A stretch of DNA of 64,000 nucleotides, from NCBI GenBank assembly GCA_963920525.1, contig OY986438.1, forward strand, positions 176,013,093 to 176,077,092, given 5' to 3'. Positions 47,288 to 58,620 of this stretch are shown piece after piece. This stretch comes from Dichetophora obliterata (lineage: Eukaryota; Arthropoda; Insecta; Diptera; Sciomyzidae). The notes under the pieces were generated by a model that was not told where the DNA came from, made no database searches, and saw only the letters and a program-made list of their open reading frames with translations. The stretch's first letter is position 1; each line of letters starts with the position of its first letter. Position numbers and translations under genes: made by a program.

Positions 47288-47842
47288 ATGAGTGTAAGGA
47301 GACTGAGTGCAGACGAAACACTGTGCGCCAGGGTTGCATTTTTCAGTACAATTGTACTTTTTTACTGCAATACCGTTAAAAAAGTACGTAAGTACCACAA
47401 AGACATTTTTAGTACATTTTCATACACTTGATCTTTCTTTGCTTTATTAAAAAATTCATAAAATTTTCATTTTTGTACATATTTGCAACCCTTTTTACAG
47501 CACATTCAAACGCATTGCCACCCTGATCAGTTGTAGATAGTATTTTCTCTTTTAAGTATAAAATGAGTGTAAGGAGAGTGAGTGTAGACGAAACACTGTG
47601 TGCCAGAGTTGCATTTTTCAGTACAATTGTACTTTTTTACTGCAATACCGTTAAAAAAGTACGTAAGTACCACAAAGACATTTTTAGTACATTTTCATAC
47701 ACTTGATCTTTCTTTGCTTTATTAAAAAATTCATAAAATTTTCAGAGCCATTTTTGTACATATTTGCAACCCTTTTTACAGCACATTCAAACGCATTGCC
47801 ACCCTGATCAGTTGTAGATACTATTTTCTCTTTTAAGTATAT
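47288..47842 (+). repeat. Tandem 275-280-bp units carrying hAT ends
   Basis: ATGAGTGTAAGGAGA marks unit starts at 47288, 47563 and 47843, giving periods of 275 and 280 bp. Each unit contains CGAAACACTGTG, then CAGRGTTGCATTTTTCAGTA, and ends CATTGCCACCCTG, ATCAGTTGTAGATA and TTCTCTTTTAAGTATA. CAGRGTTGC and its inverse CAGGGTGGC are hAT-like termini about 210 bp apart, so each unit may be a small hAT MITE plus flank, multiplied in tandem. Confidence 0.8.
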
Positions 47843-48166
47843 AATGAGTGTAAGGAGAGTGAGTGTACACGAAACACTGTGTGCCAGAGTTGCATTTTTC
47901 AGTACAATTGTACTTTTTCACTACAGTCTTATTAAAAAAAGTACGTAAGTACCTCAAAGACATTTTTAGTATAATTCCATACGCTTTAAAGAAAGATCTT
48001 CTTTGCTTTATTAAAAAATTTCATAAAGTTTTCAGTGCCGTTTATGTGTATTCTTGCAACCCTTTTTACAACACATTCAAACGCACTGCCACTCTGATCA
48101 GTTGCAGAAGGTATTTTATTTCTGAAATACGTGCATTAATGCACGTAGGCATTAATGTGAAATAAT

Positions 48167-48475
48167 TTGAAAAGGCTTAAAAACGAAATTTTTGAACCGG
48201 CTTTCCGAAATTTTTATTGGGAATTAAAACCGGGGGTTTTGTCAGTTTCACATTCTTCAACAAAAGTTGAAAGAATATTTTCGATTCAAAATTTTATCAA
48301 AACAAGGTGCAGAAATCGTCTGATTATTGATTCTCTTTCCTTTTCAATTGAAACAAGAAATTTGTTGAAAGCCACTGGGCAATGTTGCTTTAACATAAAA
48401 ATTAAAAATTATATGTATTTGAAAATAATTCTGTGGAAGAAGAGGAAGACGCACATTTTCTTAATTAAATGTTAA
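48167..48475 (+). pseudogene. hAT transposase C-terminus, right arm
   Basis: Identical in protein sequence to 46574-46882 on the other strand. Ends ILWKKRKTHIFLIKC. The lack of a single amino-acid difference between the mirror copies shows that the duplication is recent relative to the decay of other elements here, or that gene conversion maintains it. Confidence 0.75.
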
Positions 48476-48784
48476 GAACTGAATGTACAGTTCTATATTT
48501 ATTTAATAAAAGCTGCGTTCTTTTCGCCTTAATATAATCGCGATAACAAATTTTCTCAAAGAAATGGCAAGATAAACGACTCGTAGAGATCACTACGGTT
48601 GCAGTCAAAATTCAATTCAAATAAACAATCATAATACAATAACTATTAGGTGTCAGGAGAACGTATGTCGTTCACAACTGGTGTGAACTATTATGGTAGC
48701 GATTCAGAGAAAAATAATGTGTTTTATTCTAAGCGTCAGAAAAATTGTAAATTATTTAATTTAATTATTATTAATATGCAATTA

Positions 48785-50396
48785 TATAAATAATTTTAGT
48801 TCAAATATTGGCTCCGCTGAATGCAGCCAATGTTTGTGGCACACGCTGTTAATTTTGTTTTCGATGATCGCAGCTCGTGAGAAAATTGGTAGTTGTCAAG
48901 GCTACCTAATAGTGATTGTATCATGCAAACAATTAATTCAAGAAATGAAACGACAGCTCATAAAAATATACAGGTGCGGCACCTGCGTTTCAAATTTTTT
49001 AAAGGCTATATCACAATTTAATATGGATTGCAAAAATACTCCTATTTCTTAAAGGACTATTATTTTTGTTTTTGCTTTGCATGTAAAAAAAACATAATGT
49101 GGATTATTTTGAAGCGAATGGAACACAGCTAATGTTGAATTATTTGTCCATGTTTGTTACTATTTTTATTTAAAATAAATAATTAAATATATTCGAAAGG
49201 TTTCATTATTCATGGAAAAAACTATTTGAAGCCAAAAAGTAACATACAATTTTAATTTCGGTTTGGTGGAATTTCGAAAAAGTCACATCCCATCCCTGCT
49301 GTGCAGTCCATACCTGCTAAACGGCTGTAGTAGCAAAAATAATCGATTTTTTGCGTTTATAAAAGGTCACGGTGGTGCGGGTTCAAAAGCAAAAAAAAAT
49401 ATCCAAAATTGTTTTTTCATCCATTCGGAAGTTTTAGTCACTAAGAAACTTTGATCAGAAAAAAAGGGCGAGAGTGTTATTCCCTATTATTGAATGAATA
49501 AAAAAAGTTGAAATTATTATTTCATTGCAAGAAAGCATATTTAAAAAAAAGCATTGCAGATTATTTCATTGCAAGAAAGCATATTTTAAAAATATCCAAA
49601 TCATATCCAAAAAAACTCTTTCCAAAAAGGAGTAATTTTTTTGGAAAATTTAAAAAAACTCTTTTTACTCTTTTTAAAAAGGTGAAATTTTGAAAAAGGT
49701 GAAATTTTTAACAAGATGAAATTTTTAGAAAAGTTGAAATTTTTTGGAAAGACTGCTTAGTTTATTTTTATTTATTTATTTATTGAAATTAATGTTTACA
49801 TGTAAGACATAGTCTTTTAAATGCAATACGAATCAACAAATTTTCAACAAGTTATAGAATAGTCAACCGAAAAAGTAAATAATATTTAAAGCAAATAAGG
49901 AGGTCATATATCAAAAAAAGGTGAAATTTTTTGGAAAGAGTGCCTATATCCACAGAAAAAGTTAAAAAAATAAACCTGATTTTTTACTGCACCTGAAAAC
50001 TATATAATTTACCAAGCCGTTAAAATATCCTGCATCAAATATAAAAATCATTTTATTTTTTAAGCATACTCGTATTATGTATAGATTGCAAAAAAAAATA
50101 AAAAACAGTGTTAAGTCCAGTGTTAAACAAACGTTAAGTCCACCCACTTATTTCCCAACTTTTTCTAATAAACTTAGCTTGATTCTAATCACATTTTAAT
50201 GCTTCCGTTGGAAGTGCATTTAAACAGATGAATCAATACCCGGTATGATTAAAAATCCAATTAAACTTCTTCGTCTTCTAGGCATTTAGTGCAAATAGTA
50301 TTCACTGCCAAATGCTCACACCCTACCCTCGCGCGATTTAAAACTAAGAGAAACATAAATCTTGGTCGTAAATCTAGAAATCTGTCGTATTGTGGC
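48785..50396. other. Non-coding, presumed bab2 intron next to the donor
   Basis: AT-rich with small direct repeats: TTATTTCATTGCAAGAAAGC occurs at about 49517 and 49561, and GGTGAAATTTTT variants occur at 49680-49930. No exon recognised. The plus-strand frame 48834-49052 has no known domain. Confidence 0.4.
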
Positions 50397-50402
50397 ACTT
50401 AC
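50397..50402 (-). other. Splice donor GTAAGT of the bab2 BTB exon
   Basis: On the minus strand the exon ends ...GAAGAGAGG|GTAAGTGCC, a perfect donor. The exon then contains exactly 657 codons and ends on a codon boundary (phase 0) after IREEER. Without splicing the frame would run 28 more codons of low-complexity intron sequence to a stop at 50316-50318. Confidence 0.85.
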
Positions 50403-52373
50403 CCTCTCTTCTTCGCGTATCATTTCAGCTATTTCTGGCTTTATTTCCATGTCGTCATGATGGTTATTCGTGCCACCACCAGCGCCGCCGGTTGCACCTG
50501 AGCTCCCAGCACCTGCAGCAGCTGCTGCCAGCGAAGCACCCAGAGCCGATGCCATGGCGGCATGCGAGTGGGCTGCGGCATGTAGCTGATGCTGGGCGGC
50601 CAGTTGCTGAGCCGAAAGTCCCGCACCATGATGTGCACTATGATGGCCATGATGGGAGTTGGCAGCCAGAACAGCTGCAGCGGAATGTGAGTGTGAGCCT
50701 GGCAATTGATGGGGGCCACCACCGTTAGCAGCACTTGATGCCATGGCAGCGTCATTCATTGCCGAGTGCGTTGCAGATTGCTGCAGCGGAGGTGAACAAC
50801 TAGCCGCAGCAGCAGAGCGATAAGCTGCCGCACTGGCAGCGGATGTTGCACTCGAGACCGAGGAGCCTGATGCATTGTTGGCGGAAGCTGCATTGGATGT
50901 GGCTAAAGTGTTGTTCGGCTCGTTGGGCGAAGCAAACGGATTGCGTACAATGGTCTGAGCGGTCATGGCTACCGGTGGTAGAGGTGGCGACATGGCATCT
51001 GCTTTGATTCCATCTATGTCAGCATGGCGTGCGCTGTTGTTGCCCATCAAAGTACTTGATTGCGGCGTATTCGAACGACTACTTTGTGCTGCAACCAAAC
51101 GTCCCAGACTCTCCTCGAGCAGCAAACCATCTCGAGAGCGCTTGCGCTGATTGCTCAAATGCAGATTATGACCCAAGAGCTTCTCTTCCGCGGGCTTCAT
51201 AACGCGTGCGCGTTTCGGCAGACTATAACCGTTGCCCTCATCATCGTCAACCAGCTCCATGTCATGCTGCTCCGCATCTTTGACTGAGGATGCTTCATCA
51301 TCGAAGATCGTCATGCGCTGTTCCGGCACCATGGGATGTGCTGCGACACCATTTGAGCCGGCATTTACCTCAGCCAAGCCGCGTATTTTCAACATTTCGG
51401 CCACCTTTAGCAGCGGATTTATTTGATCCTGACTGACATTGATCTCACCCTTGTACATAAACTCCATGATGGCCTTCAGTTCCTGCCAACGCACATCGCG
51501 CATGATGATTATCGGATGCTGGCAGGGATTGTCATAGAATAAGGCCTGAAAGTATGGCGAGCAGGCGGAGAGCACCATCTTGTGTGCCTTAATGGACTGA
51601 CCCTCACAGGCAAGCGTCACATCGACAAACGATTCGTTTTGCAGCAGCTCATCGAAGACGTTGGTCAGATTGCTTTGATAGTTGTTCCAGCGCAGGCAAA
51701 ACTGTTGGTTCGCCAAGGATGCTGATGTGGGCGGTATCTTGGCTTTAATGCCGTAGGTTTTCTTTGTATGGCCCATAGCGGCGGCCAGAAAGGGACTGTC
51801 AGTGTTAAGTTTCGATGTGGCTTCAAGGTTGCTGCGTCCAAATTCAAAGATGGAATGACACGCAGGCATGCCAACGCTGGCGCCCAACAGATGATTTGGG
51901 GAGGCTGGCAGCGAGTGTGACTTCTTCATTGGCAATGCATCCAAGTCTAGTGATGAGGAGGTCATGCCGACAACTTCACTGGAGGTGAGTGGTCGTGGTG
52001 GTGGTGTCAAATCAGCACGTATCGATGTTGGTGAAGCAGGCATTTCTTTAAGTAGCTCGTTGTTGTTGTTGTTGTTGTTGTTGCTGTGATTGGTATTGCC
52101 GTGTCCCATTGACGCCTCCTCTGCCTTTACTGTGCAGTATGCTTCCACCGTTTTTGTTGCTGGCGTTTGTGGTGATGGTGTTGCTGTTCTTGTTGCTGAC
52201 GATAGTGTTGGTGAAGCTGCTGGTGTGCTTCTAATTTCAATGGGTGATTTTTGGTGTACCTCCGCTGTAGACTCGTGGGAATGCATATCGCTCAGCTGTT
52301 CGTCTGTTTCGAGTTGAGGCAGCGTAACTTGCAGCTTTTGTGTAAAGTCAATGATATCTTTTGTCATATCCAT
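50403..52373 (-). CDS. bab2: Bric-a-brac 2, first coding exon (BTB domain), partial
   Basis: Encodes residues 1-657 of a BTB/POZ nuclear transcription factor that in flies patterns legs, ovary terminal filaments and abdominal pigmentation. The start MDMTK and the TPPPRPLTSSEVVG block (about 123-136) are bab2 hallmarks. An Asn run (98-105, a GTT/GTC tract at about 52060-52084) varies in such genes. The BTB domain spans about 223-336: FCLRWNNYQSN, FVDVTLACEG, AHKMVLSACSPYF, FMYKGEINVSQDQ. This family dimerises through it. Basic patches KRAR (387-390) and RKRSR (410-414) may be nuclear signals. The tail is rich in Ala, His, Ser and Gly and ends EIAEMIREEER at the donor. The Pipsqueak/AT-hook DNA-binding region expected later is not in this exon, nor seen elsewhere. 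Paralogue bab1 is less likely because of the N-terminus. Confidence 0.92.
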
Positions 52374-53036
52374 GTTGTTGATTATGGAACCTTTTATTTT
52401 TAAATCCGTTACAGAAAGACTGGTACGGTTTTAAGAGTTTCGAGTTGATAGCTGATTTTTTTTTATTTCACTGTTAACGGCATACTTTTAACTCCAGCTT
52501 GGTCGTGCCACATCTTAAGAGTTGGTTGGTTGTTTTAAACTTCTAAATTTTTTAGCATTAGTTAGTTTTTATTATTTTTACTGATATTTAAGAAAAACTT
52601 TGTTCTATCGTTTTTTTTTTCACTTGCACTTTTACACAATATTTTCACAGCTTAAAGTTTGAAGCATAGATTTTTTAAACATTTCTTACAATCAACTCAA
52701 ATTTTTAGTCTTTCAAGATGCTTTTAAGTCTCTTAACAAGTTTAGCTCTTAAGCTTTTAACTCTCTACTTTTTACTGTTCTGTGTGAATAAAAGAAAAAT
52801 TATTAATAATGTGTTATAAGACTTTTATTTGTTTAGCTATTGATTAATTTTCATGAAAGATTTTTTTTATTTAAGCTGCTTAAGGCTTATAGTAGCTTTT
52901 CCTACTTAAAGCTTATAGCAGCTTTTGGCTTAAATTAATTACAGTGTTCATTTTTTAAGAAATTACTGAAGTTTTTTAATTTTTTTTTTATCAAAATTTA
53001 TTATTAAAAACTATTCCCAACACTAATCTTACTAAT

Positions 53037-53170
53037 TCTAGATCAGCGATCGACAGCTTTGTCCCGAAAGTTTTTTTCACCAAAGTTAATTTTGCTTTCC
53101 ATGTAAAAGCAAAAAGAGCTTTAGTGGAAAAAGCTTTTGGGGCAAAGATGTCGATCTCTGTTCTAGATCG
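53037..53170. repeat. Fold-back repeat of about 130 bp
   Basis: TTCTAGATCAGCGATCGACA with AGCTTTGTCCCGAAAG on the left pairs, at roughly 80 percent, with the reverse complement of CTTTTGGGGCAAAGATGTCG and ATCTCTGTTCTAGATC on the right, centred near 53103. Short MITE-like hairpin about 0.7 kb upstream of the bab2 start codon; possibly transcribed in the leader or its intron. Confidence 0.65.
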
Positions 53171-54629
53171 TAGTTTTTTTGTGTTTCGTCTGAAAACCTG
53201 TCCCAAAAGTAATATTCATTAAAGAAAAATTGGAGCTTTTTACACTAATACACAAAAACAACACACTCTATATAAATTTCAAAACATTACTCAACCTCAA
53301 TATGGAGTAAGTTTCTTCACAGTGTGCCTGATCGACGTCTTATAATGCTACTTTTGAATACGGTGCTTTTTTTTAATAGGCATAGGTCAAGGATATATAT
53401 ACAATTAAATGAAAAGTAAAAATATGTTTTGAATTTTTTTAATATATTATTTTAATTTATATGTCAATCAGTTTTTTGCAGCTTGATACATAACTTTATT
53501 GAAAGCTCACTGGAGTGATTTCGCCTTATTCCTATGAAATTTCAAACCAATTTGTATAAGTTTCCTTGTAGAATTTCATTTTTTCATACGAAAATATATT
53601 TTTTCAAAACACTATATTTGATTATTCATTATTACTAGAGTTCACCAGTTACAAAATTAATGATACAAACAAGGGTTTTTCAAAAAACTTGGCATTACTT
53701 TTGCTTTCCTAATGAATTTGCCACCAATTCTCTCGCTCAGAAGAGAGCTCAATGTAAGTCAAAAACTGAAATAGAAATAGAGTAATTTCCTCTTCCTACA
53801 CTCATCTGAAATTGAAGAAAAAAAAAACTATATTAATAGAAAATATTTGGCGATTCATTCAACAAATTCATTTAAAAAATTATCAAAATCGCTTGAAAAA
53901 CACGGTAGAAAATGCTTCTGAACTGTTTCGCCTCTATTTTTATATAGATAACTTTGAAGTGGTTCGAAATATTTAAAAATTTTCACAGAAATGAATAGTT
54001 TTCTTACACAAAGTATTGTTTAAGCTGCGGAACAAATATAAAAACTTTGTAAAAATATATAAATTGAAAAAATTATTTTCCTTTAAAAAAAAATAATAGC
54101 TCAGGATTATTGATGATAGAAACTGTTTATTGAATTATGTGTCAAAATTAAGAAATTTTTATAGATATATGATACGTCATATGAAAGAGTGTGGAAAAAG
54201 ACAATTACAAAAATAAACAATATTTACAAGAAAAACATCTTTTGGTCTATTTTTTAAGCAAAAATTGAATGCTTTTTGAAAACAATATATAACATTGAAT
54301 TGGTGAGGAAACCCTTTTTTCTTTGGTGAGGATTTCATTTTTCACCATTATTATGATTTTTTATATTATATTTTTGTATATCTATATTTTTATATTTATT
54401 GTTTTTTATGTGCCATATAATGTCCTTGAACTTAAAATCATTTACATCTTATTGGATATGTAAATATTCATATTTTCTAATTCTAAAAAGATAAAAGACA
54501 TCTGTGTTATATTATACATATCTCCTTATTTGTTTTGAAAATAAAGATTAATACCCGACTGCGGCGAAGCAAAAGGAGCATATGTATGTATGTTCATCTG
54601 CTCCACCCTCACTTCTAATCTACATATCA

Positions 54630-55060
54630 GAGTTTGACAAGTGAGGTATCGTTGGAAGCGTTTTGATCGTCTGCTGGTTGCAGGCTATGTGATGTCACAT
54701 TAAATTTAATATAGCGCCATCTAGAAGACATAATGTCATGAACTAAAAAATTGTTTAGTGACATAAGCAAATGAGGTATCGTTAGAAACGTTTTGATCGT
54801 GCGCTGAAGAAAAGTTATGTGACGTACCATTAAATTGAATATAGCTCCCTCTAGAGGACTGAAAGTCAACTAAACTCCTAACATCTAAGCTACCCTAACT
54901 TCTTAACTAATTATCAGATTTTGACATATGAGGTATAGACGGAAGCGTTTTGATGGTCCGCTGGTTATAGATTATGTGACGTGACATTTAATTGAATATG
55001 GCGCGCTCTAGAGTAGAAAAAGTCAACTAAGCACCTATCTTCTCAACTATCCTAACTTCT
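54630..55060. repeat. Three tandem repeats with TGAGGTATCGTTGGAAGCG core
   Basis: Diverged units start near 54640, 54770 and 54926, each with GAGGTAT(C/A), AAGCGTTTTGATCGT, TATGTGACGT, ATTAAATTGAATATAGCGC and CTCTAGA. They are preceded by CCCGACTGCGGCGAAGCAAA at about 54553, a phrase resembling the end of Helitron-like elements. Non-coding. Confidence 0.7.
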
Positions 55061-55684
55061 AAGCAACTTATCATAATTTAACAAATTAAAATCATAGGTA
55101 TTGCCTTGAATTTTTTTTTGCTGACAACTAGTTTTTTCAAAATGTTGTTTTTATATTTTTTATAAAGTAAAATAAAATAATACTAAAAATAAAATAACTA
55201 TTTTGGGGAAAAAATTTCCTAAATATCTCTTACCAATCAAAAGATATAAAAAATATATATTTTAATACCATTTCAATGCATCTACAACTTTTAATTTTTA
55301 TTAATTTACGTAGTTAGAAAGCTTTTGTACATTTTTAAGTACTTATTATAAATGAAGGAATACACAAATAAACAGAAATATATTTGGACTGGTCCGAAAT
55401 GAGCATTAAAAAATTAAATTTTGACATTTACATGGAAAATTAGGGCCAATTAAAAAATTTTACAAATATTCGGATTCTAAATATTCTAAAATTTTACTAT
55501 AGAAAATGTTATTGCCATTCGTTGTGGTGAAAGTTTTCTTTAATATGTGGAGTAGTAATTATTATAAACAATTTTTTTAGTTCTTTTATGTTCTTAAAAC
55601 CTGTGGGTAATACCCAAAAATCAGACGAAATTGATTTACGAAAAAAACAGATCTTCACGATTTTTTTTTATTTCAACATATATA

Positions 55685-56115
55685 GGGTATTCACAAGGTG
55701 TGCTAACATGTCATATTGTCCTAAAATTTTTTAATGGTTTAAAAATGTTGTTGTTGTCTTTCATATAAAAAAGTACTAAAATATTATAACCTTGAAAGCT
55801 ATGTTTAGTGTAGTGTCATAATCAATCAGCCAGTATAACGGCCAAAATATGTTTTTCGCACAAACCAGCTATTGTTATATCCTTTTCGCTTTCTTTTATA
55901 ATATTTATTTTCGCTAGATTTATATCAGCTGATTGAGAGTTCACATAACACAATAAACTAGGGGGGGTTGTTTGCACTAGTTGTGTATTTTTATGATTTT
56001 AACTTTAGACATAAGACTATATGATACCTTGTGAATACCCTAATAGTATTCCCTATTTATTCAAAAGTCGCTTAGGACTTCAGACATATGACTTTATAAT
56101 ACCTTGTGAATACCC
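55685..56115. mobile_element. TA-flanked TIR element with duplicated right end
   Basis: Left end GGGTATTCACAAGGTGTGCT after TA (55683-55684). The right end occurs twice: ACCTTGTGAATACCC|TA at 56040 and again at 56115, because the last about 75-80 bp (from ACTTCAGACATATGACTTTA or ACTTTAGACATAAGACTATA) are tandemly duplicated. Ends resemble those of the elements at 37755 and 44925. Interior non-coding with ATATGAC/GTCATAT words. Confidence 0.7.
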
Positions 56116-56119
56116 TAAT

Positions 56120-57759
56120 AGTATTTCCTATTTGTTTAAAACTCGCTTAGACTTCATCAGGCACACTGTATCTCTCTTTGTAGTTCTGATAACAAAAAAT
56201 ATTGTTAATTATAAAAGTTATATAAGATAATATTTAATTATATTATATATATGTATTTCTTTTTTATATGCTGCTGTGTATGCTTATTTGTATGTCTGAA
56301 GAAGTTATTTAATGAGCTTTGACGCACATTCTGCCACTCAAATGAGTTATTGTTTTTTTTTATATTCTTTCTTTTGCTTTATTTTTATTAATTGATGTAT
56401 CATTAATCTTTTTATTCTTTTTATTTTATCTTTATTCTGTTTAATGTCATCGTTGCGTTCGGTTTTGCGCCTCTGCCCGCACTCAAACGTTAAATTTAAT
56501 TATATTAATTATATTTATAAGTTCTCGTTGTTGTTGTTGTTTGTGTTTTCTTTATAATTAATTTATTTATTTTAATGTGCGTTTGTCAGTGTGTGCGTGT
56601 CACAGTGTGTGTGTGTGTGGTGTGTGTGCTCATAACATTTATTCCAATTAAATCTTGTGACCGTTCGGCGGCACAGTCATCGAAACTTTTTGTACGCGGC
56701 GCCCGAAAAATGTTTTATTATTTAATATTATTTATTTAAATAATTAATAATGACGAATAACGAACGAACGAACGTCGAAAGAACGCCTGTCGTCCGTCCA
56801 TACACGGCTGTTGTGCGTTGAGCAAACGCCTTGGTGGTTCAGTGGTTGACTTGCTTACGTGGGGGTAGGCAGCAGGGTCGCCTCTGTTAATTTTGTACGT
56901 AGAGCCCTGCTTCTTCTTCTTCTTCTTCTTTACCAATTTTATTTTTACGTTTATTTTAAGCATTAATAAATTGTATTTATTTCCTTTGTGGAACGAACGT
57001 ACGTACGACAGTGTATGAGGAGAATTTTATTCAGGCAAACAGACAGACAGTCATGCATTCACATACATATAGCTATATAAATATATATAGTGGCTTATAA
57101 AATATACAGTTATCTGCATATATAATGATGATTATTTATTATTTATATAGCGAAGCATGTAATAAATTACAACAAAGTGTCGGTCCTTGGCTCAGTATTT
57201 AAACTTCAGTGACTTTCGTTGTATTGTATGTGTTTGTGTGTGTGTGTGTGTTTGCATGTGGGTATGTTAGGTGGAGCGGGGGAGTGATGTTGGTGGGGGG
57301 TGTGTGTGTGGAGAGGGTTTCTTGCACTGCGGGTGCTTTAACACCAACTTGCTACAACAATGTTTACAAAACTGTTTTCTTGTAATTTTTGTTGTTATAT
57401 TTGTTAACAGTGGTGTTGTTGTTGTTGTGGCTGACTAGCTGACTGGCTGCTTCTTAAGCTCACTTAGCTTGAATGCGCGCGTAAGTTTTGCGTAAATTCT
57501 TGGTGCTGGGCATGAAGAATAACTAAGAAGCAGCAACAGCAGCGAAAACTTTTGCAAGGATGCGTTATAAAATATGCTAGTGTTATGGGTTTGTGTGCTT
57601 GTGTGCGTTTGTGTGTTTCTGTTGGCCTGTGTGGGGACAGGGTGTGAATGAATTTTTATTGCCGCCCGTTTTAATAATGTTTCTTGACTACGCACACACG
57701 TTTCACTCACGTTGTTGCTGCTTTTGTTATTGTTGTTATTGTTTTCGTTTTCGTTTTCG

Positions 57760-57821
<62 letters not shown>

Positions 57822-58420
57822 GCTGTAATGGCAGCGCGCACAGTGTAATAAATTAATAAATAACAATTTATAACTTTTGCTCGTCGCCTCGTCCTTTACG
57901 AAACTTAATATTCTTCTGGCAGCAGCAGCAGCAAAAGAAAATCGATTTTCGTCGACTTAATTGCAAAACTTTGAAGTTTTTATTTGGTTTTATTTCTTTT
58001 TTTTTTTTTTGTTGCTTTTCTTTAATATTAATTAAATTTAATTAGGTGCAGTGTCAGTGCTCAGTATTGTTATTGTTATTTTTGTTGTTATCTTTCACAC
58101 TCAATCACTAATTGTTTTGAACAAAAAACAACAAGAAATAAAATAAAAACAGTCTCTTTTAAAAACGTTTAACTTTACTTTATATTAATTTTTTTTTTAT
58201 TTTCGCACCTGTCGAAGCAGTCAATCAGTTTTGTGTTGTTTTTTGTTATTGTGTATTTCTTTTCATTCCTCTTACAAAACTACTTGCTTTGTTTTATTAA
58301 TTACTTATGCTGTTGTTGAGTATTTTTCGTCACTCAGACGCACTTTTTTCATTTCTTTTGCACAACTTGTCACTTAAATGCTGCAGTGTTTTTTTTTTAA
58401 TGTTTTGAGTTATTTTTTTT
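56120..58420. other. TE-poor, microsatellite-rich bab2 5' region
   Basis: Contains (GT)n at about 56601-56630 and 57229-57250, (TTC)n at about 56910-56931, a G-rich stretch at 57270-57320, and a 60-bp pure (TTG)n run at about 57763-57822. Transcribed from the minus strand the last would be (CAA)n, common in fly leaders. Open frames through it encode poly-Asn or poly-Cys and are artefacts. No transposons were recognised, suggesting functional constraint, likely leader and regulatory DNA. Confidence 0.4.
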
Positions 58421-58499
58421 TTTTCTTCTTTTATTTCACAGTCTTCGTGTTGTTTCTATTAAGATATTTCCACTCGTACACACGACGACGTCGACAGTT

Positions 58500-58620
58500 C
58501 AATTCAAACTGAATGCCGTGCAATGAATGAAACTCGATTGTGGTCGAAACCGTGGTGGTAGAGCCGCTGTCGACGACAACGTCTGCGCTCGCCTTTCTAC
58601 CACTCTGGCTCTCTCTCGCC
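58500..58620 (-). promoter_or_regulatory. Candidate bab2 promoter
   Basis: On the minus strand an initiator-like TTCAGTTTG places a start at about 58510. It is followed by GTCGACGTCGTCG and a purine/A-rich, ATG-poor stretch typical of fly leaders (AAACAACACGAAGACTG, CAACAACAGC). A GAGAGAGAG tract (58609-58617), a site type bound by GAGA factor, lies about 100 bp upstream. No TATA box at -30. Local GC rises sharply (58550-58730). The strand and position suit bab2, but no transcript evidence can be had from sequence. Confidence 0.4.

Larger units (their letters stand above)
46265..48784. repeat. 2.5-kb palindrome with 1.02-kb arms
   Basis: Left arm 46265-47287 is the reverse complement of right arm 47762-48784; both limits give the same centre (47524.5). 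Every segment compared is identical, including two open frames of 100 and 102 codons that occur as exact mirror pairs (47186-46884 with 47863-48165; 46882-46574 with 48167-48475). Spacer 47288-47761 consists of tandem units. The arms carry a hAT transposase C-terminus and hAT-like ends (CAGAGTTGCATTTTTCAGTA), so this looks like an inverted duplication of a hAT element, or an assembly artefact. Confidence 0.9.
52374..58508 (-). other. Presumed bab2 5' leader and upstream intron region
   Basis: The stretch between the start codon and the candidate promoter has no coding exon that I recognise. It must contain the 5' untranslated leader and probably at least one intron, but acceptor and donor sites could not be chosen. 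The start codon at 52371-52373 follows CATAATCAACAAC, a favourable fly context. Repeats inside are listed separately. Confidence 0.4.

Noticed and set aside
50390..50755. Open frames overlapping bab2 in other frames and on the opposite strand
   Set aside because: Shadows of the GC-rich, Ala/His-rich bab2 coding sequence.
56820..56880. tRNA-Gly-like TGGTTCAGTGG stretch
   Set aside because: A-box-like only; no B box or foldable arms downstream.
57435..57866. 143-codon frame with a long Asn run
   Set aside because: Driven by the (TTG)n microsatellite; flanking parts show no domain and the opposite strand is open too as poly-Cys.
52374..58508. Assigning exact 5' UTR exon boundaries for bab2
   Set aside because: Several AG and GT sites exist but none can be chosen from sequence alone.
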